Source of the DNA: Crotophaga sulcirostris
Taxonomy: Eukaryota > Chordata > Aves > Cuculiformes > Crotophagidae
Direction: 5' to 3'
Length of the DNA: 64,000 bases
Assembly (NCBI GenBank): GCA_013397455.1
Contig: VYZB01000095.1
Coordinates: 455,809-519,808 of the forward strand
Shown here piece by piece: positions 9,960 to 23,200 of the stretch. The notes under the pieces were generated by a model, which did no database searches, had not been told where the DNA came from, and was given only the letters and a program-made list of their open reading frames with translations. Made by a program: the position numbers and the translations under genes. Position 1 is the stretch's first letter, and each line of letters starts with the position of its first letter.

Positions 9960-11890
9960 GGATAAACTTGTCAAAAGCACTTTAGCGTGACAGTTCCAGG
10001 GATAGAGGTAATCTTAAGCCTTCCAGAAACTTCTAGGTGAAGTATATTTTTCTAATTGTGAGACTCAACTCTGAAGGAAGGCTTTATAATATGGTTCAGT
10101 TGTTGACTGCAAGTTAAGCAATACAAGTTTTTCCATTTCTGTTTCTACAATTGATACTGTTTTCCTAGAAAATAACAAGAAACTAGAACCTTTATTAAAA
10201 AAAAATAAAACCCTTTTGTCATGTTAATGCAACAACCTGTCCTTAGCGTTCTTATAAAAGCATTACCTTGCGTCTCTTAAGTAGATTGCATCATAACATC
10301 TGTATCATTTCTGGCATGACCATTACCTCTGAAGAATTTTCTGTTGAAGAAGAGGAGGGGCAGTGTCTTCCGTGGGAGGCCACTCTGTGTAAACTAAGCT
10401 AAAACTGTTCTCTGATGGAACATACGTCCTTTGTCCTAAATTCTTTGTAATGGTGCAAACAATTACTGAGAAATGCAGTCTTAAAATGCAAAGGGAAAAC
10501 AAATAGCATTCCAATGAACTGAAGAGGTCTTCTTCACTGCACGTGCCAGAAGGGGCAGCTTACTCCTGAAACAGTTTTATCTTATTTTCCATTAAATAAT
10601 GAGGTACATTGCCCAGGGAGTGATCCTCATAGACAATTAGGACAAATACGTGTGACCACAAATGGACAATAGCTTTCATGAATCTGCTATAGCAATGAAG
10701 TCAGGTAGTGAAATTTTATGGTTTTGCATATATATTAGATATACTAACCATGTATTTTTTTTATATAAATAATAATTTAGTCACACCATTTTTTTTAATC
10801 AATCCTAAAACTCAGTGAGTTTGATGTTTAGTGTTATCACAAGAGGAAACTGTTCTCTTGAGAACAAAAACCTAGTGAATTTTCACATAAGCACCACACT
10901 AGCCTGTCTTTCCTTGTGGAGGCTGCAGCATTCAGCAATTCCAATTCTACTGGGAACTATAGTGTAGCACCGTTATAGCAAATAATTTGAGCAGTTATGT
11001 TCTGAAATACCATTACTGGCAATGCCATGCTGAGCATTTGCAGCAAAATAGGTATGATTTTTATCTCTGGTTTAAGAATAGGAGTGTTTCTTTTCCTATT
11101 TCTAAAGATGTGACTTGATCAGGATCCACTGTGTAAATATATCTAAGTGAAGGTTGGTTAAAAAAAATAAATTGCCTGCCTGTTTGTAAAGGGAAAAAGG
11201 ACGTGACATATGAAGTGAGCTTCTAAGGCTTTTGCAAAGGGTAATGTCCACGCAGAGAAATGTGAGCAGGTAGAAACAAGCCCATTTTTTCCCTAAATGT
11301 CTTGCTGGAGGCTAGGAAAGATGGTCACTGCACTACAACGGGGATATTAGAAGAGCTGTATTGACTCTTCTCCATGTGAACCTTGGACTGTTCCTGTTAG
11401 GAAGCACGCGGCAAATAAGATTAAATACTAATTTTTTTTTTATAGTGGATGTATCTCAGCATCTTTGATAACCTATTGATTCTGATGTGTATTCCATTTT
11501 GTAGTATGTGCTTTGCTCACCTGCAGAAATTATGAGGTTTTTTGAGGGACCAAATTTATGATTCTAAGCGATAGTCTGGAATTGGAACTCCTTCTGGTAT
11601 TGAAGTTGAGATGCAATTAGAAGTGCTGTTAGTCCTGAGCAACCTTCATACCCAGAAAATGACTTTTTGGCTACTTAGTTCCTGGTGTGTACCCCACAGA
11701 TTTAGCCTTTATATTGTAGAGAGAGGAGAACAGGAACTTTTTGTAGAGGCTGAAGTCATTGCAGTTCTGTGCTGTGTGGCTATCTCCTGCAAGTGCATCC
11801 CTCTGATCAAATGGACTACGTGAGTATTGAAGTCAGTTGTTGTCTGTCAGTTTGGTTGCTGAGGCTAACTTCCCTAGTTTCTTGTGCAAG
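9960..11890. other. Non-coding stretch, nothing recognised
   Basis: AT-rich sequence with short A and T runs (around 10198-10205 and 10755-10761). No frame exceeds 70 codons and I could place no repeat family. Confidence 0.55.
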
Positions 11891-11892
11891 AG

Positions 11893-11955
11893 TATCACAG
11901 AATGGTAGGGGTTGGAGGGACTTCTAGAGATCATCTAGTCCAACATCCCCCCCCA
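11893..11955 (-). mobile_element. CR1 LINE 3' end fragment
   Basis: The reverse complement reads ATGTTGGACTAGATGATCTC, then TAGAAGTCCCTCCAACCCC, then a 3' end near ATTCTGTGATA. This is the signature 3' end of chicken-repeat-1 elements. Only about 60 bases remain, so the copy is severely 5'-truncated, as is usual for CR1. A run of C at 11947-11954 sits at its truncated end. No coding sequence is retained. Confidence 0.9.
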
Positions 11956-11959
11956 TCAT

Positions 11960-14900
11960 TATACTGCCTTTGGATCCTCTGTTTTGGTCATCTCAATATA
12001 CTGTGGAGAAACTCTCTTCACCCCTGCTTGCTTTTGTAGAGTGAATAGGTCAGGAGTCATCTTGCTGGAAAAATGAGACCACTCCATTGAGTTGAATTGA
12101 GGGTTTTGGTGAAAACCTTACTTCGTGGTAGTTTTGGGCATAATTTCAAACAAAATATCAATCAGGCCAGATCTGTTTGAACTAAAGCCCAAATCTGCCT
12201 GGAAGATTTGCAAACTTAACAAAACACAGGCCAAGTTTTACACATTATACTGAAATCCAAACTAGCTAGGATTTGGTCACTTCTACAAAACCTTCATACA
12301 ACTACAGTGAGACCTCTTTCAAACATTTTGTTTATACTCTGTGCCATGAGAACACTGCAACTCCCCCTTTCTTTAGCTGCGCAGGAAAAAGAAAAATCAC
12401 TGTGACCATTGTGTTTGGAATTGTATGTGCACTTATAGGAGGGACTTGCAGTGCAACAGAGTTTGTTTTGCCTGGTGGCTTGGGGGAAGAAAATGCATGT
12501 AAAATGTCCCACCCTAATCTCACGTGTTGCAGTGGGTAACTGTAGCACTGCCAAGGGAGAAAATATAATAGGACTTGATGTAGAGTAAGAAAGCATTTCA
12601 AGAAATGAAGAGCTGTATTTCTTCTGAAGGAATGCTGGTGGCCTGGGGGTCCTCCACAGAAGTAAGAAGTAATGAAATACTTATGTTTGCATGCAGTTCT
12701 GTGGTTGTGCAGTGCTTCTACAGATTATCAAGATGATGTAGGATGAACCCAAAATTTAATGCAAGTGTTTCCGTGTACTTCAAGAGCCTAGGCAAAATCC
12801 TAAAACCAGTGAAGGACCATGTGATGTGCTAGAATCCTGTTAGTCCTCTGAAGTACTGTCAGGTGTGTGGTAGTGGAGGTGCGTGTCCTGTTTATGGGAG
12901 TTTAAAATCCTGACTTGATAGTTAACTTAAACATGTCTACACTGACTTTTAGTTGATCTTACTGGTTGCAGCAGATTTAATTATGCTTGTTTTATGCGGG
13001 TACTTGATTTCCATCCTGATTCTCCACTTATTTACTACAATAACTTGCTTAGTGCTGTTATTAGGGAGGATGGCAACTGGGACTCTGTTGCTGTAGGTTG
13101 AATTGGTGAGAAGTTTTGCTGTTGAGGCTCCTAGAGTGTTGCATGTCCCCAAATTAAAGGAACGCGCAGTATCGTATGAGCACAACAAAACTGTTCCAAG
13201 AAGGATCATACAAGAGATATTCTGCTGTATGACCAATGGAATTTTTCTATTGGGGGTAAAAAGACAGGAAGCTCGATAAGGAAACCTAGCCTGCATGTAT
13301 TTCATGGTAGGTTTTTTGTTTTAGTGTATTCCTGTACTTTGCTCTTTATAAAGAAATTGGTTGACTTGTTTGGCCCCTTTGGTTGCTAACCTTATGTTCA
13401 CTTGATAGAGTTACTGTTCAGTAAGTCCCTGGTAAAAGCAGTGACATTTGGCACCAGCTCCTGGTCACTTCTCCAATATTGTGTTTCATCTATTGGAAAC
13501 AAATGATGTGAAATCTCTGAATGGGTATGAAAGACTTCCCCTCCCCTGGTAATACCTGACCTTGAACTTATAAAAAGCAGTTTGCTTAACCATTTTACAA
13601 GAAAAGCTCGAATGTGGAAAGACGGACGTGGTCAAACACTCTCTCTCTGTTTTCAGCTAGCTAATTATTTTGCATGTTTCTAGCTAGTACTGGAAAAATA
13701 ATTACTTTACAGACTGTGGTTTTATTTTTTTATCCAATACTAAGAATACTGTAGAATTACCAATACTGATTTGTTCTTCAAACTATGCTATGCATTATAA
13801 CTGAGCTTTTATTTTTAAATATTTTTGCAGTTGTAAGTTTGAAAAAAACAAACAAAAAAGCCATTGTTTGCTTAATGAAGATGGCTTTATGGATCCATAT
13901 AACATCAGTGCCTTAATTACTACAAATGGATAATAAACACTTCCCTATATATGAGAATGGGAAACTCGCAGTATGGCTGTCATTAGGAACAATTGGATTT
14001 TCTCTTGATAAGTTGGTAAAAAATGTAAATACTACAAATAACCGCCTGAGGGCATGGTAGATAACTATGCCAGAAACCAGGCAGCAAAACTCGTTTTTAC
14101 AGAAATTGCTTCCTCTGTTGGAGCTGAATACAGACAAAACGGAATACATGCTCGTGCAGAAGTTGCAATAATTTTTATGTTCTTTGTGAACATTGTGCAC
14201 TACGGTGTTTGGTGTAATTTTCTTGTATTACTACAAAGAAATGAATGTTGCAGAGGAGCAGTTAGGATCCAGTTTTTCCTGGTAAGACACAACTCCTTGG
14301 CTTAAGGCAATTAAACCAACCCTGTGTTCCATGGGATAAAGGCAAGAGACTTGTCTTGTTCCCATGTGAAGCAGCTCATAAGAAGTCTCTTTTAATCAAC
14401 GGAGAAAAGGAAAGCTGGCCTTTGCATTTTGCAATCTCCTTAAAAGACAAACCATACCCCTTGCTTGCTGGGTAGATATGTTACCAGCCAAGATGCCAGC
14501 TCTTCAAATGAGTTAGCAAAAGCTGAACATCACGCTGCTGTTGATTTCAAGGAATGCAAACAGTTCTGTTTGGGGATCGTCATGATAATTTTTGTTTAGG
14601 AAATGTGACCGTTTTGTTAGGATTTACTTTTTAAAATTAAGAATAGGATTCCTGATCAGACTCTTGCATCTGATAGAGTCCCTGTCTGTCTAGATCTGTA
14701 TGGGTGCTGTGAAGATGTACCTTTGATCTCACGTTGCTTTTTTTTATGCCTTCCAAAGGTGTAGCTTCTCCAGCATGGCCCCGAGAGTGCCTGCACAGAC
14801 CGTTGAGAACTTTGAAGCTGTAGAACAAATGGGCAAAACCAGCACAGGGCTGTCAAAATCACTATGTTGGTCATGGATTCCCTGTCAATATATAGAAAAT

Positions 14901-15785
14901 TTCAACCTTGCTGGAGTGTCTTTTAGCCGAAAGCAGGGTACTGTAAGAAGTGAACAGAAGGAAGAGAACAAGACAGCAGAGTGCTTGTGGTTAAAGCCTT
15001 GGATGTGATATGGGGTGTATTTGCTCTGACATACCAGTAGGTGCTAATGGCAGTGCTAGGCAACCTGATTCCGATGTTCAAAGAGGCAGACTGGTTGCCT
15101 CAGTCTTGTGTTAATCACTGTAGATGTTCGCTTTATGGTGTTTTAATGGGATAGGAATAGCTTTGTGCTGCTTTGCTCATGTCTCTGCCATCCTCCTGGT
15201 ATAGCATGCCTTTTTGCATTTGTCAATATGATGGGCAGATCTTCTGAGGACTATGGTGAATGCAAAGGCTACCCTGGGAATGGTTGCACTTTGTTCTGTT
15301 CTTGCATTGCATTGTGAATCTTCATTTTGTAGAAAGCTCCCATGCCATAAATTGAGAAGAAGACAACACAAGATAAATTGGCTGTACCATCTTTTATATG
15401 GAAGATTTTATGATGTATTCTTCCCCGTACAAGACTCCCATCATACCTATCTCTTAAAACGAAGGCTGGTGAATAATGGCTTAGGCAAGCAATAAATACA
15501 TAATGCAATGCCACCTTTGAACCTTGTAGCTTGTGTGTAGGTCAAAGATTATATGGGTTGTAATCATGATTTATGCTTTCAGTCTCTTGATATTTTTTAG
15601 ACCATCTTTGCTTGTCTGTTGGTATGACTTTATTTAATTATTCTATTTATTTTTAGGAGGTCGCTGTGTTCCTTCTGATACTACTACAAAGTACATTTTT
15701 TTTGGTTTTCTAAATATAAAATGACTCAAACTTTGTTCAATACACACAAACTTATTGTGTTCAATAAGGGAAGCATATTCAGAAA
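11960..15785. other. Non-coding stretch
   Basis: No gene recognised. The longest frame is a 118-codon minus-strand one (12949-13305) with a hydrophobic stretch and several N-x-S/T sites, but no known domain and no supporting splice sites. The 88-codon + frame at 12273-12539 and the overlapping minus frames are mutually exclusive shadows. AT-rich text at 13.66-13.85 kb includes a short A-rich run. Confidence 0.55.
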
Positions 15786-15789
15786 AATG

Positions 15790-16095
15790 TGAGGAAATAT
15801 GTTCATGCAAATGTCTATATTTGTTATTAACAATTTGTTAAAGAGAGAACTTGATTTATTGTCGGTAACAGGCTTAGCAATTGTCTGTCTTTTGGCAAAT
15901 AATGTAAACTTACTTCCTAATTGCTACAGAACAATAATTGCACAATGACATCTTGACAGCTTCCGTATTAATTAATCTTGCACTGGTTGATTTGGAAATT
16001 TAACTGATGAATGATGACTGTATCTCAGAGCTTCCAAGCTTAATGTTATTTGATGGTAAAAGTGCATCAATCAACCCTTAAGCATAACTTGACAA
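15790..16095. promoter_or_regulatory. Candidate enhancer-like block rich in octamer, SOX and homeobox words
   Basis: A perfect octamer ATGCAAAT (15805-15812) lies 16 bases before AACAAT (15829-15834), a SOX-type core. ATTAATTAAT (15967-15976) is a homeodomain-type palindrome, and further ACAATAAT and TGATTTAT words are scattered through it. It has no simple repeat and no recognisable transposon. This texture is typical of conserved developmental enhancers, but motif hits in AT-rich DNA are frequent by chance and conservation could not be tested. Confidence 0.25.
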
Positions 16096-16266
16096 AATAA
16101 TTTGATAGTGGCAGATGCTTGTTTTCATGTCTCTGGCTTATGCTGATTCTCTGCTGTACCTGAGGCACAAGCTTACCTAGCTTGTGGCAAAGAACTTTCT
16201 GACTTCATGAAAGCAAATACTGTCATTTAGTTCCACTCTTTCCTGTTCCTGCTATTTGGCTTGCAG

Positions 16267-16481
16267 GATCTCTGATGCAAATAAAGAAACTTGTATGCAG
16301 TACTTCAGAGCACTGGCTTTCATACAAAGCTGTGTTCTTAATCTCGCCCTTTCAGGCTAAGCAGCCAGATTTAGTGATGAGTGAGTGTTCTGCTGCTGCA
16401 AAGCAGCTCCACAACCTACATTCACATGCTGTGGATGGGTTGACTTCCCTTCCTGATTGTTTCCTTGACTCTGCAATTTGA
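16267..16481 (+). other. Exon-like open block behind a strong acceptor (unproven)
   Basis: A pyrimidine-rich acceptor region (CTCTTTCCTGTTCCTGC, then TTGGCTTGCAG, ending at 16266) precedes a frame that stays open for 70 codons to TGA at 16479-16481. The frame includes ATG at 16275 inside an ATGCAAAT octamer. The peptide is Ser/Leu/Cys/His-rich with no domain recognised. No polyadenylation signal follows closely. A chance run is plausible. Confidence 0.15.
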
Positions 16482-16489
16482 GGCTAATA

Positions 16490-17180
16490 GTTCTGTGGAG
16501 CAGTGGATGCTCTTGCCATTCCTGACTTCTTGGAAGGACCGCTCAGTGTGTGGCTTTAGTGCTGTGCCCTGTGCTGATATTTGGCAGGGTAGTCTTGTGC
16601 TCCTTGTTCTTGAGTCCCTAGGACACCTCGAGTAAGTTCTCTCTTGGAAGAAGGCGGCTTTATGGTATGTATGCTCAAGCAGGGATGCAGCAGCTGAGAA
16701 AGTCAGCGTGCTCTTTCTCCACTGGTGTGCTCTGGGAGGTCACTTCAGAGGTGAATGACAGACATGATCCCTTCCCTCCTTTTCCAGTTTGTGCTCAAGT
16801 GTGTGTTTTTCCACAAATATGCATCTGCTTATTCTGATTGTGAACATTACTGTAAACCTCAGGCTTTATCTCTGTAGGCTTTTCTCTGGTACTTGATGAT
16901 TTGTAGGATGAAGGAGGATGCTGCTCACTGTGGGAGGGACAGCGTAGTACGTGCAGCCCGAGTTCACTGAGGGGCTGGATGGCACAGTGGGTGGTTGGGC
17001 TGCCAGCCTGGCACTGCTGTACTGAGGTGGTACTGGCACATCAGATCTTCAGTACCCATGCAAGTCTTTAACCTGCTGCTTCTAAAACGTGTGACCAAAA
17101 GATTTCAAAGCCATGCTATTGTCTGTTATCAATGATATTTTAACCCATTAGCTATATTAATGTAACTTTCACTTTGTATT
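16490..17180. other. Non-coding stretch
   Basis: Slightly GC-richer text (16.5-17.05 kb) with no open frame above 60 codons and no recognised repeat. It ends in a short AT-rich run that leads into the acceptor at 17184. Confidence 0.55.
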
Positions 17181-17184
17181 TCAG

Positions 17185-17271
17185 GTCTAATTATCTATAT
17201 AATCCCATTAACTGCCTGGGAGCTCAAGCAGGGCCAATCAGAAGAAAACCTCAGAAAAGCAACAGTCAAAT
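17185..17271 (+). other. Candidate 87-nt cassette exon
   Basis: The acceptor CACTTTGTATTTCAG (ending 17184) and donor GTAAGTGA (from 17272) bound an 87-nt segment, exactly 29 codon lengths. Two of its three frames are fully open. In phase 2-2 it encodes a polar basic peptide ending around IRRKPQKSNSQ. In phase 1-1 it encodes a hydrophobic start (LIIYIIPLTAWELK) and then a charged tail. Either way inclusion would preserve frame. I cannot match either peptide to a family. It is the best-bounded exon-like unit in the window, on the same strand as the ratchet-like site. Confidence 0.3.
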
Positions 17272-17279
17272 GTAAGTGA

Positions 17280-20200
17280 TACACTTGATTGTTAACTGTA
17301 TGTGTTCAGTAATTGCAAGGTATAGTGTTTGGAATAGATGACTATGCTCTAGCCTCAGGGCACTGTGGCAGATGCAACATAAGGTTTAATAAACTATAGG
17401 TCCCTGTTGCCAATATTACTATATAAGAGTAATAATAACACTGAAAGTGAAAACATCCATCAAAAGCTGACAAATCTGACACAGATTATACATGTGCACA
17501 TGCATATACTAAAGATGCTACTTAAATCTGATGGAACTGCTAATAAAAATTCTTTAGTAGCTTTAATGAAACATCATTTTGTGCTTAATACTCCTTTTAT
17601 GTGAAGTTATTTTTGAGAACCAACCACCTGAGCACTGGAAAAGGTGCTTATACTTACAAAAGTAAATAGCAATATGTTGCCTGATAAATCGTAGGTACAA
17701 TAGATCTATTCAGAGAGAAGCTTATAGCTAAAGCTTAAGTTTGAAACTTTACACAGTGAATGTACACACTTATTTTTAGCATAGAGGCTGTCTTTCTTTT
17801 TGCATATTCCTCCAAGAAACCCCACTTTTATGACTTTTATTTCAGTTTGTGGGTGGCCCAGTTGCAGACGTATGCTTTTTTTAAGAACCAGAAAAAGAGC
17901 ATATGTATGACTACAAAGAATTTGTGTGTGGGTAGGATATATCTCTCTCTCTTCCTAAAAACCCTCCTGAAACAAATACCAAGGAGGACATTCCTTTGAG
18001 CTGACCTGACTATTGCTGCTGTTAGTCCAATGAGTGCTGGCTTCTTTCTTGGAGCTGGCAACGTTGCCTACAGGATACAGCTCTGACTGACAACAGTGGG
18101 AGATCCAAGGAGGCTGGTTACTATTGTGCCTGTGCCTCATCAAAGCTGCTGGAAGCTGAGAAGCTGAGATTCATTTAGCTGGGTTTTTATTGGAGCCTGT
18201 TGCAGAAAAATTGCACTTAATTTTCAAACAAACATCCTATTTGCACTCAAATACAAATACTAACATTTCTGTAAACCCATTGCAGGTGCTTAAATTTGGC
18301 ATCTGCTCTGGTGGAGTTAATAACACAAGCAAAAGGAAGCCTAGCCGTGAGGCTTGCTTAATATTACTTTAGGGACTGAATTTGTTGTGTTGGAAATGTA
18401 CGTTAATGGGTAAGCTATTCAATGAACTTTCACTTTTTGTCTGTGTCTACTGAAGGATTTAGTCTTTGACCTTCTAAATTAATACCCTGCAGAACACTAA
18501 TGTTGTACATCCTTTTGGGGAGATTTAGACAGGGAGAGAGAGACCCTCTGAAATTAGTCTGTGGATGTAACCATTCAGATTTCCAAAGCTTCTACTCTGG
18601 GAGTGTTCCGGAGCCTGACTTTGCCTTTGAATCTTTCATTGTGCTTACCGAGCATTAGGAATTATGTAGAAATGCTTATTAATTGTTGTTACTGTCATAA
18701 AACTTATGACAGCACTTGAATTCTACAAAGGTGCTTACCAGTTCAGGAAGGTGATATATAGGCCATAGCAGAGATCATGTTTGTTGAAGTTAATACTCTT
18801 TAATTATGTTCTTTGTGTAACTTATTAGATATATTTGTAGCCAATGACCAATAAAATCAGCATTGGATTTTACTGTTGTTTTTTTTTCCCCCCAAATGTA
18901 TGATATATTCACGGTTTCCAAAGAGGAGGGGTTTGTTTATATTGTATTGCTCTGCTGCAAGAGCTAATGTATTAAACATTTTCCCAAAGGATATCTGTGG
19001 TCTTTAATTAACTTTTTTCCCATAGGCCTATAATATAGCATTATACAATATTTGGTCAGTATTGTGCTCTTCTACTCTTGTGTAGGACTTATTGGCTCTC
19101 ATTTCCTGGGGGAGCATTATGAGTGCAGACAGGAAGAATACATCAAATGAAAAGTTAATTGTGTTTAAGCTGTGGGTGAGAGGGAAACAGGAATGAGACT
19201 TCCATTTTATTGTGCCTCTATAATAAGAAAAGCGAAATATACAGTTTCGTAGGCCACTAACCCAGGTAAGCAGGGGAAAAAAATCTGTCACAGAAAGGAC
19301 AAAATACAAAATATGCAAGCAGCCACAAGAAACTTCATCCTTTAGTTTGAAAGCTGGTTACAGGATGATGGAGTTAAGAGCATGCTGGTGTCCGTAGTGA
19401 TTACTTCCTGAGGAAGGATAAAAGCCTGTCTGTTTCCCAAAGGCTGCTATGATTTGTCCTGTTACCCAAGTTCCATTGTGCACAAAAGCAACAGTAAGGG
19501 ACAGAACAGAGGAACATAGCCTTTTATAGGTTCGTCATAAATCATTGCGGTGTATTTGATGTCAGGCTGTGGGCAGCTTTGTGCCAAAGCTGTGGCTGGC
19601 ACGGGTTCTTTTGTGGGAAGCCAAATGGAGCACTTTTGATACTTGATTGCAAACCCCTTCCAGCAGTTCCGAGTGCTCCAGACCCAGCTACATGGCTTAC
19701 TCATGCAAAATCTGTTTTGTGCAAGGACATGAGTTCCCAAGTGGGTGATAACATGAGAAATAGCAGCTGTTTCAGAGCAAGATTTCCAATATCCTCCTCA
19801 TTTGAGATGTCCCTATTGCTTATAAGACATTTTCATTGGAAAAGCTCCAACTGTCAGCAGCAATTTACCCAGCAAGGGCGTGTTATTTTCTACCCTAATA
19901 TGGTTAATAGGGCTTTGTGGGTCTTCAGATGTCTGCTTGATAATATTTCCCCCCTGCTTTCAGTGAGATAGTTCTAGACTTTAATTTTTGTCTTTCAGGA
20001 TTTTATGTGAACTCAAATTTACTGAAAATTACTGGTTCAATAAGATCTGACTTAGTTCTGTGCCTTCTACCCGAAACACTTGAAGTCCTACCTAACACTG
20101 GAATTTCAGGACAGCTTTAATCCAGGTTTCTTTGGTACTTGAGCATAGTTTACTCCAAAATTCATAAACCAGAGAGACTGACTTGAGTGCTAGGTTTGTA

Positions 20201-23200
20201 ACGTTAGTGAAAATGGATGATGTTTGTTTAGAATTTATCACAAACTTTGCCTGGTCGTATTTCAGGCTTGAACAGTAGAGACCATCTCGCTCCAGAGAGA
20301 GAGGGAGCTTTGTTAACTTGTAGTAAATGGGAGCAGGTGGGGGTGAGGAAGATGGACCAAAATGCTACTGCGTGACGATTCTCTTGGTATTTGCTTTGAG
20401 TATTGCCACAGTCTGTGGACAGCACAGACTAGCATTCATTGAGTATGAGCAGCTCAAGACTCTTAACAGTAGTGAGCATGTGTGTTCTTGTAAATCAAAA
20501 TTATTAACTGGTGTGTTGGGATCTAACGTGCCAACTACACATGGCAAGCTACATCACCACTGTGGCTTTATTACTTGGATGTTTGTAACCTCTAGAGATC
20601 TTAATTGAGGTTTCATTGCACTGTTCGTACACTTAATTAAAAAAATCAGCTCCTGTCCCATGAGTTTATTCCACTGCCTAGATTCTGCAAATACTTGCAT
20701 GTTCTTACCTTCATTAATGAGATCAGTTTTGCTGGAAATTAGCAAGATTGTCACAAAATAAAATTTCATCATCATCATGAACCAAGCAGGTTGTGTACAT
20801 CTGTATGACACAATGTTGTTGCTGTAAGACCAATACTGATGCTGCTGCTGTTTAAGCAAGGCAAATTATTATAAAACATACATTCCATTGGTAGAATGTG
20901 ATATACCTTATCACAGCAGAATCTGAGTCCCTTTATATCTAGGTATACAAATCACTTTGATTTTTTTAGTATCGATGTGATATGTTGGGATGTGACTGAT
21001 GCTTGCTGGCATAATGAAAGTGAACATTGCCCAGGAATCTTGTTCGGCAATCCAGCTAAATAAAAGTAGTTTCCTGAAAGTAGCCTGGTGGGAGGGGTCT
21101 TAAAAAACAAAATGGGGAGGGCAGTATTTAGAGCTTTTTAGTATGCAAGAATTCCCATATGCATCAGCCTGTTGTTTTTAGGAATGTGTAGATGATGGAC
21201 TAAAATGTGTTAAAGCTTCTCTTTCCTCCAAGACAATGGTTTTATTAAGAATGCAGGCACGCAGGTGCTGCTATGCCTGCCTGTTATGTCCATAATACCA
21301 AAACAGGATGATTGGGTTGAGATACTCAGGCTGTATGTGCAGAGCACATTTTAAATTCATTTAGAAATGGTATTTTTCATTGAGGTGTACAAAGTTAGTA
21401 GTTTTCTTGGTTATTTGTTATGTGATAGGCTTTTCTCTAAAGCTCGGCATTATGCAGACTGCTATTTTTAAAAATTTATTCACAATTTTTTTTCTCTATA
21501 GCTTAAACCAGAATATAAAATTGCTACTACGCTTCTAATCTAGGTGACAGCACACTATAAAAATATCTCCTGATACCAGACATCATTAACTGTGGTTAAA
21601 ATAACTCACAATTGTTTGAGCTATAAAGAGGTGTTTTTAACTGTTCTCAACCTTTAGTTCTTTTAACAGGATGCTGTTAGATCAAATTCAGATTCAGTAT
21701 AACTTAAGTATGCAGTTTCAGATAGAATAAAACAAAGATGAACACAGCTTATGTTTATTCATGGAAAGATCTTGGAAGACATTATAGGAATCTTTATTTA
21801 AACTTTGAAGAGAATTATTTTCTTGTGTAGATAAAGGAAATGCATTTAAGATGAGTGCAGTTCTGCGTGGATGATGGGTGAGAAAATAATCCTACACACT
21901 GATTTGTAACTTATGATACTGATGATTCAATGTCCATTCTTAGTTCTTGCAGGGAAACTCAGGCTATCAGTTTAAGTATATGGTACAAAATACTGGATAT
22001 CCAGGTTCAGTGATAACTAGACTTGTACCTTTCTACCAACTGGATGTCGTGAGTGCTGCAGGAACTGAAGGAGCTGTAGTTAGAACATCATATCACTTTG
22101 CACTAGGCCATGTAGAAAACATTTGACAGTATTGGAGTTCAGGACTAGGTAATCACTTGGTTTAGCTATGTATGGTAGCTATATCTGTGAAGTAACAGTT
22201 AAATGTAAGAAAGAAATATTGTGCATGTGTACTTAGAGAGGAGCGAAACAGGTTGTTTCAGCTTCATTGGTGGTAGTGGGGAGGTGAAGGCACAATTGAC
22301 TCTTTTTTGAGTGTTGCCACTGCAGAAGTCGCCCAAGCCTGAAGCAGATTTCTCTGTTAAAGGATGTTATGCTGAGTTACATAAGGTATCTTTGCTTGAG
22401 CTATTGCCAGGGTGAATCTGTCTGTCAACATGGGAGTTTTGTTAATCAATCTTTAACACTTTCCAGAGTTTGCTAGTGGCCAATGTTAAAATCCTGGTGG
22501 ACATTAATTATTAAGTATGTTCTTTCCCTTCCTGGAGATTTATAGCGCTTTGTGTGAGAGAACATCTAGGTCTTTGGAGAACGATAAGATGCCAAGTGTC
22601 AGTTCTGTTAAGATCCATTACAAGACGAAGATTCATGCTGTGGTGCAAATGGTACTCGAAGGCTTCTGCTACATATGTGTCTGTCTGTAGCTAAATATCC
22701 CTCTGGAGACTGGCGGTTCAGTTTCTACTCTCTTGATGCAGCTTGTTCCATCTGTCACTGATGCGTCAGCACTTAAGTGACACATCTGAAAGAATAAGGG
22801 CCTGGATCTATTCTGACCAATTTAGAAGCTTTTCTAGCTTCTTAATTTAGGACCTACTTGAAAATAACAGTAGTTGAGGAGAAAGAGTCTGTCCTCTGCT
22901 AGGAGCCTTTCAATACTAAACTTGACTCACTAAAATAGTGCTTAGAAGGCAGCAGGGCTGTTATCGGTACATAAAGGAGTTTGTATGTGAGTCTATGTAT
23001 GGATTTCCTAAGATTTTGAATCTCAAGGAGAATTTAAAGCATCTGAACCTTTCATTATCTCATCTCTGGTAAAATATGAAGGCTTTTACGCTGTGGCATA
23101 GTGCTATTTTATTATAATTTATTTTTCAGTAGATCTCAGGAAGCGGAGGAATTGCTTTCAAACAGTCTAATTTATAGTCTAATATTTATATAGGACTGAT

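Noticed and set aside
12949..13305. 118-codon minus-strand frame with a hydrophobic run and several N-x-S/T sites
   Set aside because: No domain or known family, no flanking signals, and length within chance for 64 kb read in six frames.
19255..19275. Second CAG|GTAAG juxtaposition
   Set aside because: The bases upstream are purine-mixed with no pyrimidine tract, so it is not a credible ratchet site.
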